Origin: GCA-2862585 sp036340235
Lineage (GTDB): Bacteria; Bacteroidota; Bacteroidia; Flavobacteriales; UBA7312
Assembly: GCA_036340235.1 (NCBI GenBank)
Contig: JAYYZE010000024.1
Location: forward strand, 1 to 9,479
DNA length: 9,479 bases
Direction of reading: 5' to 3'
The notes under the pieces were generated by a model that saw only the letters and a list, made by a program, of their open reading frames with translations, was not told the DNA's origin and did no database searches. Made by a program: the position numbers and the translations under genes. Shown here one piece after another: positions 5,718 to 9,479 of this stretch (positions are counted from its first letter, which is position 1; the number at the start of each line of letters is the position of its first letter).

Positions 5718-6703
5718 ATAAGACCACCTTGAATTAAATACTCAACAATTTGAATGGCATTGGTGGCAGCCCCCTTTCTTAAATTGTCTGAAACTACCCA
5801 CATATTAAGCGTATTTTCTTGTGAAAAATCACGCCTGATACGCCCAACAAAAACCTCATCTTTTCCTTCAGCATATATGGGCATAGGGTAAGTATTAACA
5901 TCCACATTGTCTTGTACGATTACTCCAGGCATTTCATGCAATAGCTGACGTACTTTAGAAAGATCAAAGTCAGATTCAAACTCTACATTTACGCTCTCGG
6001 AATGACCTCCAATTACAGGGACTCTAACGGCCGTGGCACTAAGCTCGATGGTATCATCTTCCATAATTTTTTTGGTTTCTCTAGAGAGTTTTATTTCCTC
6101 TTTTGTATAGCCATTATCTTCAAACACATCGCAATGTGGTAAAGCGTTTTCATGAATAGGATACGGATAGGCCATTTCACCTTTAATGCCTTTTGTTTCG
6201 TTTTCTAATTGTTTAACAGCTTTTACGCCTGTTCCAGTAATCGACTGATAAGTAGAAAGTACTATTCGTTTGACCTTGTACGCATCGTGCAGAGGCTTTA
6301 GCGCCATCAACAGTTGGATAGTAGAACAATTGGGGTTGGCTATAATACGATCATTTTCATTAAGAAGGTAACCATTAATTTCAGGAATAATAAGCTTATG
6401 CTCTGGAGACATCCGCCAATAGGATGAATTGTCAACAACGGTAGTTCCTTTTTCGACGAAGCGTGGTGCCCATTCTTTTGAAACATCACTACCTGCCGAA
6501 AATAACGCCAAATTAGGAGCCCGTTCAAGGGCGTCTGCTGTAGACACAATGGTGATAGCTTGCTTGTTGAACACAACCGATTTTCCGAGCGACTTATCTG
6601 AAGCCACAGCTATCAATTCAGAAACAGGAAAAGAGCGCTCTTCCAAAACTTTAAGCATGACTTGGCCTACCATTCCGGTAACTCCTACTACTGCAACTAT
6701 CAT
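5714..6703 (-). CDS. asd: Aspartate-semialdehyde dehydrogenase
   Basis: Catalyses NADPH-dependent reduction of aspartyl phosphate to aspartate semialdehyde, the branch point to lysine/diaminopimelate, methionine, threonine and isoleucine. The protein has 329 residues, full length for the family. Visible features: the nucleotide-binding GVTGMVGQ (7-14), NPNCSTIQ with catalytic Cys126, the STYQSITGTG segment (150-159), the substrate Arg in VRVPVIGGHSES with catalytic His234, and the C-terminal LRKGAATNAIQI (308-319). ATG 6703 begins right at the Rossmann strand MIVAVVG, which fits the family start. It is preceded by a candidate promoter at 6723-6730 and followed by the overlapping sulfotransferase-like gene. 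No leader riboswitch (for example a lysine element) fits in the roughly 15-nt leader. Confidence 0.97.
   Translation of the reverse strand: MIVAVVGVTGMVGQVMLKVLEERSFPVSELIAVASDKSLGKSVVFNKQAITIVSTADALERAPNLALFSAGSDVSKEWAPRFVEKGTTVVDNSSYWRMSPEHKLIIPEINGYLLNENDRIIANPNCSTIQLLMALKPLHDAYKVKRIVLSTYQSITGTGVKAVKQLENETKGIKGEMAYPYPIHENALPHCDVFEDNGYTKEEIKLSRETKKIMEDDTIELSATAVRVPVIGGHSESVNVEFESDFDLSKVRQLLHEMPGVIVQDNVDVNTYPMPIYAEGKDEVFVGRIRRDFSQENTLNMWVVSDNLRKGAATNAIQIVEYLIQGGLI
5724..5730 (-). promoter_or_regulatory. Possible Shine-Dalgarno for the sulfotransferase-like gene
   Basis: On the minus strand AAGGTGG lies 6 nt before the ATG at 5717, inside the end of asd (codons for Gln-Gly-Gly). It is the only start in the window with a purine-rich SD-like element at good spacing. 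It may be incidental, because Bacteroidota use SD pairing weakly and the codons are also dictated by asd. Confidence 0.3.
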
Positions 6704-6722
6704 TTAATATTCTATTTCAAAC

Positions 6723-6730
6723 CAAAAATA
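6723..6730 (-). promoter_or_regulatory. Candidate -7 promoter element for asd
   Basis: The minus strand reads TATTTTTG, a full match to TAnnTTTG. It ends 19 nt before the asd ATG, which predicts a leader of roughly 15 nt. No clear TTG -33 element is seen upstream. Confidence 0.5.
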
Positions 6731-6732
6731 AG

Positions 6733-6740
6733 TATATTTG
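6733..6740 (+). promoter_or_regulatory. Candidate -7 element for the 6770-7403 pseudogene
   Basis: TATATTTG matches TAnnTTTG in full. It lies 29 nt before the ATG of the broken gene and only 2 bp from the oppositely oriented asd -7 box. A good -33 element is not visible. Confidence 0.4.
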
Positions 6741-6769
6741 AAAGACTATCTAATTGATTTTCTAATAAA

Positions 6770-7403
6770 ATGAAAAAACCCATTCTCGTTTGTCTTTTCC
6801 GATGTTTTTATCCGTCCAGTTTACTGAATATTTCAACGACTTTGCTAGCTGCTATGATGACACTTACTGCTTTGTCATAGATTCATTAAACCGCTTACAG
6901 CTAATGGCGCCTAAACAGACGGGTAATATACTCGTTTGGCATCCAAGCTCTGCCCTTATACAAGGCCAACGGGAATTAGACATCATCATGTATTTTAACC
7001 CCTCCCGCACTCCATCAGTAATTACACCAATATTCACTTGTTATTAGATAGCTTAGGCAATAGCTAATTTGTAAAACTAGGCGGTACAGAAGATGCTGTT
7101 AGTCTGTATAAATTAACTTGCGGTGATAAATACTTATTAATTAGCGGAATACGCGATTTTTTTGATAGTTCTTTTGTCGAAATTAATCTATTATTAAGCA
7201 GAGGTTCTTTAGGGAATTGGCGTTTGGAGTCCAAGTTTTTTCAAGATAGTTCCTACAACTTACAAGGGCAATATGTTGATGAGAGCTATTTGACAGCCAA
7301 ACGTTTGGCAAAGAGAATAATTAAACAAAGCACTAAAGTCACTGAGTACAGAAACTTCTCTGCGCAGTTAAAAGAAAAACAAGAGGTAGACAAAGAAGCA
7401 TAA
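6770..7403 (+). pseudogene. Decayed gene of unknown family (frameshifts and a stop)
   Basis: No single frame spans this stretch, but coding-like sequence continues across three frames. ATG 6770 opens a signal-peptide-like start (MKKPILVCLF) that runs to a stop near 6875. A second frame, open from 6769, carries plausible protein from about 6793 to a stop at 7045-7047. A third frame, open from 6999, reads through an in-frame TAA at 7065-7067 and then stays open for 111 codons to the TAA at 7401-7403. This last part holds balanced, protein-like sequence such as KLTCGDKYLLISG and a lysine-rich C-terminus. Joined, the ancestral product would be about 210 residues, probably exported. At least two frameshifts and one nonsense change are needed. 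I do not recognise the family. Assembly errors could mimic decay, but three lesions in 630 bp favour a real pseudogene. It has a possible promoter at 6733 and lies 17 nt before uvrC. Confidence 0.65.
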
Positions 7404-7408
7404 ATCCG

Positions 7409-7416
7409 TATTTTTG
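7409..7416 (+). promoter_or_regulatory. Candidate -7 promoter element immediately before uvrC
   Basis: TATTTTTG, a full match to TAnnTTTG, ends 4 nt before the GTG start of uvrC. With the usual spacing the transcript would begin at or next to the G of GTG, giving a leaderless or near-leaderless mRNA. No TTG -33 element is seen 17-23 nt upstream, so promoter activity is uncertain. Confidence 0.4.
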
Positions 7417-7439
7417 AAACGTGAGCAACGTTTCAAAAA
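7411..7439. repeat. 11-bp perfect inverted repeat over the uvrC promoter and start codon
   Basis: TTTTTGAAACG (7411-7421) and CGTTTCAAAAA (7429-7439) are perfect inverted repeats with a 7-nt spacer. The left arm overlaps the -7 box and the first base of the GTG start. The rest of the start codon is in the spacer, and the right arm encodes residues 3-7. There is no T-run after the right arm on either strand, so it is not a standard intrinsic terminator. It could be an operator, or an RNA hairpin hiding the start in a longer transcript. Confidence 0.6.
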
Positions 7440-9214
7440 ACATACAATTAGTTTTACAAAACCTTACTAAAGAGCCGGGTGTTTATCGCTTTTATGATAG
7501 CAAGGATGACCTGCTTTATGTAGGTAAAGCCAAAAACCTAAAGCGGCGCGTTTCCTCTTATTTTAATAGATCGCATGAAAGCTTTAAAACCACCTATATG
7601 GTAAGAAAAATACATCGTATAGAAATATTGGTAGTAGAAACCGAAATGGACGCTCTTTTGCTGGAAAACAACCTTATCAAAAAATACCAACCTAGATATA
7701 ACATATTACTCAAAGACGACAAAACCTATCCTTGGATTTGTATAAAGAAAGAACCTTTTCCAAGGGTGTTTTACACTCGTCAACTCATTAGAGACGGTTC
7801 CGAATATTTTGGTCCTTACACCAATCCCAAAATTATCAGTACCATGCTCAATTTTATTCGCCAAATCTACCCGCTTAGAACATGCAAATACCACTTGTCG
7901 GACGATAACATACAGGCCAAAAAGTTTAAGGAATGTTTAGAATTCCACATTGGTAACTGCTTAGCGCCTTGTGTGGGCAAACAGCCTTCTTACGATTACG
8001 AAAAGGACATAGAGCACATTCGACAAATCCTAAAAGGAAACATTCGAACAGTAGTCCAGTATTTTAAATCAGAAATGAATAAGCTTTCCGAAAAAATGGA
8101 ATACGAACAAGCCCAATTGGTCAAAGAAAAAATTGAACAGCTAGAAAATTATCAATCCAAATCATCCATTGTTAGTCCAACCATTAATGATGTGGACGTC
8201 TATGCTATTACTTCTGATAAAAAATATGCCTTTATTAATTTTTTCAAAGTTTCTAGTGGGGCCATCATTCAAGCTCACTCTATGGAAATAAAAAAGAAAT
8301 TAGACGAAAGCGATGAAGAGCTTCTGACAATAGCCATTACAGAAATTCGTCAGAGGTTTCACAGCACATCCAAAGAGGCCTACTTAAACATTCCTTTAGA
8401 GTCTCAATGGGAACAACTCAAAATTAGTGTGCCAAAGATTGGTGACAAGCACAAACTAGTTAATTTATGCTTTAAAAATGCCAAAAATGTTCAAAAGGAC
8501 CGCATTCGCAAAAATGAAGAATTGCGACACCGTTTAGACAACAAGAGAGTGTTAGAACAACTACAACAAGACTTACATCTGAATACAAAACCAAAGCATA
8601 TTGAGTGCTTTGATAATTCCAACATGCAAGGTACTAATCCTGTAGCGGCCTGCGTCGTATTCAAAAATGCTAAGCCTAGCAAAAAAGATTACCGTTTATT
8701 TAACATCAAAACTGTAGAAGGGCCAGATGATTATGCCTCTATGGAAGAAGTAGTATATCGGCGCTATAAACGCCTTCAAGATGAAGCTCAAGATTTACCT
8801 CAACTAATCGTTATTGACGGAGGAAAAGGACAACTAAGTTCTGCTCGTAGAAGTTTAGAAAAGTTGAATTTACATCATAAAATTGCCATCATTGGGATTG
8901 CCAAGCGATTAGAAGAAATTTATTTTCCAAATGATAGTATCCCTTTGCATTTAGATAAGCGTTCGGAAAGCTTAAAAGTCATTCAGCAACTAAGAAATGA
9001 GGCACACCGCTTTGGCATTAACCACCACCGCAATCGACGAAGTAAAGGTAGCTTGGGCACTTCACTTGATGGCATTGAAGGTATAGGCCCTAAAACTGTC
9101 GAAAAACTGGTTTCTCATTTCGGCTCTATCAAGCGAGTGTTAGAAGCCAACGAACAACAACTCATCAAATTGGTAGGGAAAAGCAAGGCCACACTAATAC
9201 TAAATTCAAAATAA
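7421..9214 (+). CDS. uvrC: UvrABC system subunit C (excinuclease)
   Basis: The dual-incision nuclease of nucleotide excision repair. It binds the UvrB-DNA complex and cuts 3' and then 5' of the lesion. The 597 residues match the family length. The order is: an N-terminal GIY-YIG domain (GVY 20-22, YVG 33-35, KNLKRRV, metal-site Glu75), a Cys-containing linker (Cys155, Cys172, Cys180, Cys184), the UVR/UvrB-binding helix pair (about 203-245), the RNase H-like 5'-nuclease with ECFDNS (Asp398), VIDGGKGQ (Asp466) and NEAHRF (His529), and C-terminal helix-hairpin-helix motifs (about 550-595; GIEGIGPKT). GTG 7421 is chosen because no ATG lies near the GIY-YIG domain and the N-terminus has the normal length. 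The start codon is embedded in an 11-bp dyad just after a -7 box. A lipoprotein-like gene follows 29 nt after the stop. Confidence 0.97.
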   Translation: MSNVSKNIQLVLQNLTKEPGVYRFYDSKDDLLYVGKAKNLKRRVSSYFNRSHESFKTTYMVRKIHRIEILVVETEMDALLLENNLIKKYQPRYNILLKDDKTYPWICIKKEPFPRVFYTRQLIRDGSEYFGPYTNPKIISTMLNFIRQIYPLRTCKYHLSDDNIQAKKFKECLEFHIGNCLAPCVGKQPSYDYEKDIEHIRQILKGNIRTVVQYFKSEMNKLSEKMEYEQAQLVKEKIEQLENYQSKSSIVSPTINDVDVYAITSDKKYAFINFFKVSSGAIIQAHSMEIKKKLDESDEELLTIAITEIRQRFHSTSKEAYLNIPLESQWEQLKISVPKIGDKHKLVNLCFKNAKNVQKDRIRKNEELRHRLDNKRVLEQLQQDLHLNTKPKHIECFDNSNMQGTNPVAACVVFKNAKPSKKDYRLFNIKTVEGPDDYASMEEVVYRRYKRLQDEAQDLPQLIVIDGGKGQLSSARRSLEKLNLHHKIAIIGIAKRLEEIYFPNDSIPLHLDKRSESLKVIQQLRNEAHRFGINHHRNRRSKGSLGTSLDGIEGIGPKTVEKLVSHFGSIKRVLEANEQQLIKLVGKSKATLILNSK

Positions 9215-9243
9215 GGTTGTAATTTTAAAACAACTCTTATCCA

Positions 9244-9479
9244 ATGAAAAATCAACTGTTTGTAATTTGTATTGTTGTAATTCCTTTTTCTTGTTCTGGT
9301 AATTACAAAGCCGTTTTGGACGCTCGTGCTGATACTATGCCAACCGACGAGGCCTGTCTAACTTATTTCGAGAGACGTTTTTATGATTCAGAAGGCAATG
9401 TATGTGAACAAATAGCCTACAGTGGTTATAGTGAGAGATGCTTTGAAAGTTTGGAGGCCTGCCAGGACTGTCTGTACAA
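9244..9479 (+). CDS. Small cysteine-rich lipoprotein with Kunitz-like region (partial, runs off the window)
   Basis: Seventy-eight codons are visible, open to the window end. MKNQLFVICIVVIPFSC is a short lipoprotein-type signal peptide with a loose lipobox before Cys17, so the product is probably an outer-envelope lipoprotein processed by LspA. The mature part has Cys at 38, 54, 66, 73 and 76. Residues 44-76 read like the Kunitz/BPTI core: RFYDSEGNVC, then IAYSG, then FESLEAC and a final CxxC. Spacing from Cys38 to Cys54 (15 residues) equals BPTI Cys14 to Cys30. The Cys expected after YSG is Tyr62, the first Kunitz Cys is absent, and there is an extra Cys66. The Kunitz assignment is therefore a resemblance, not a full match. 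There is no SD and no clear promoter, and it lies 29 nt after uvrC, so read-through from uvrC is possible. Confidence 0.7.
   Translation, partial: MKNQLFVICIVVIPFSCSGNYKAVLDARADTMPTDEACLTYFERRFYDSEGNVCEQIAYSGYSERCFESLEACQDCLY

Larger units (their letters stand above)
6715..6743. repeat. 7-bp dyad enclosing the two divergent -7 boxes
   Basis: TTTCAAA (6715-6721) and TTTGAAA (6737-6743) are perfect inverted repeats with a 15-nt spacer. The right arm includes the TTTG of the plus-strand -7 box, and the minus-strand -7 box lies in the spacer. It could be a shared operator. AT-rich DNA makes chance repeats of this length fairly likely. Confidence 0.3.

Noticed and set aside
6790..7047. 85-codon plus-strand frame taken as a stand-alone small protein
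   Set aside because: Coding-like sequence continues past its stop in another frame, and its only early start is a TTG. It is better read as the middle section of the 6770-7403 pseudogene.
7411..7439. Intrinsic terminator for the upstream gene
   Set aside because: The stem is AT-rich and neither strand has a T-run after the hairpin. The repeat covers a promoter box and a start codon instead.
9216..9234. GTTGT/ACAAC hairpin after the uvrC stop as a terminator
   Set aside because: Only 5 bp with a 9-nt loop, and followed by CTCTTAT rather than a T-run. It is too weak to call.
1..9479. Novel defence, mobile or biosynthetic system across the window
   Set aside because: No transposase, integrase, phage, toxin-antitoxin, nuclease-helicase or biosynthetic cluster genes are seen. 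The genes are core functions except the sulfotransferase-like gene, the pseudogene and the lipoprotein.

Overview
The window looks like an ordinary housekeeping segment of an AT-rich Bacteroidota genome, probably flavobacteria-like. Four signs point there. Several starts are preceded by matches to the Bacteroidota -7 promoter element TAnnTTTG. Most starts lack a Shine-Dalgarno sequence. The gene order ileS, dksA-like, lspA and the cysteine-poor DksA-like protein are, from memory, typical of the phylum. The best protein resemblances are also to that phylum. I saw no mobile element, CRISPR array, rRNA or integrase.

Layout. Positions 26-102 (minus) hold tRNA-Ala(GGC). It is transcribed away from a tightly packed plus-strand cluster: a RidA-family protein (207-623), isoleucyl-tRNA synthetase ileS (624-3977), a DksA/TraR-like regulator (3982-4356) and prolipoprotein signal peptidase lspA (4363-4947). 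Gaps inside the cluster are 0, 4 and 6 bp. The next pair is on the minus strand: asd (5714-6703), coupled by a 4-bp ATGA overlap to a sulfotransferase-like gene (4926-5717), whose 3' end overlaps the 3' end of lspA by 22 bp. A divergent promoter region follows at 6704-6769, then a broken gene of unknown family (6770-7403), then uvrC (7421-9214). The window ends inside a small cysteine-rich lipoprotein gene (9244-9479) whose C-terminal half resembles a Kunitz/BPTI domain.

How the genes relate. asd makes the shared precursor of Lys/DAP, Met, Thr and hence Ile. RidA-type enzymes clear reactive enamines produced by PLP enzymes such as threonine dehydratase, and IleRS charges the end product. The link is metabolically suggestive, but the asd unit is separate from the ridA-ileS unit. 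IleRS, the DksA-like protein and LspA are translation, transcription and envelope housekeeping functions that look co-transcribed.

Points worth a second look. IleRS carries a swapped signature motif (GIHH instead of HxGH). Each of three promoter regions contains a perfect inverted repeat: 157-177, 6715-6743 and 7411-7439. The uvrC repeat covers the -7 box and the GTG start of what may be a leaderless mRNA. The gene before uvrC is decayed. The sulfotransferase-like protein lacks the usual P-loop lysine. I found no clear novel multi-gene system, and most of the window is conserved core genome.
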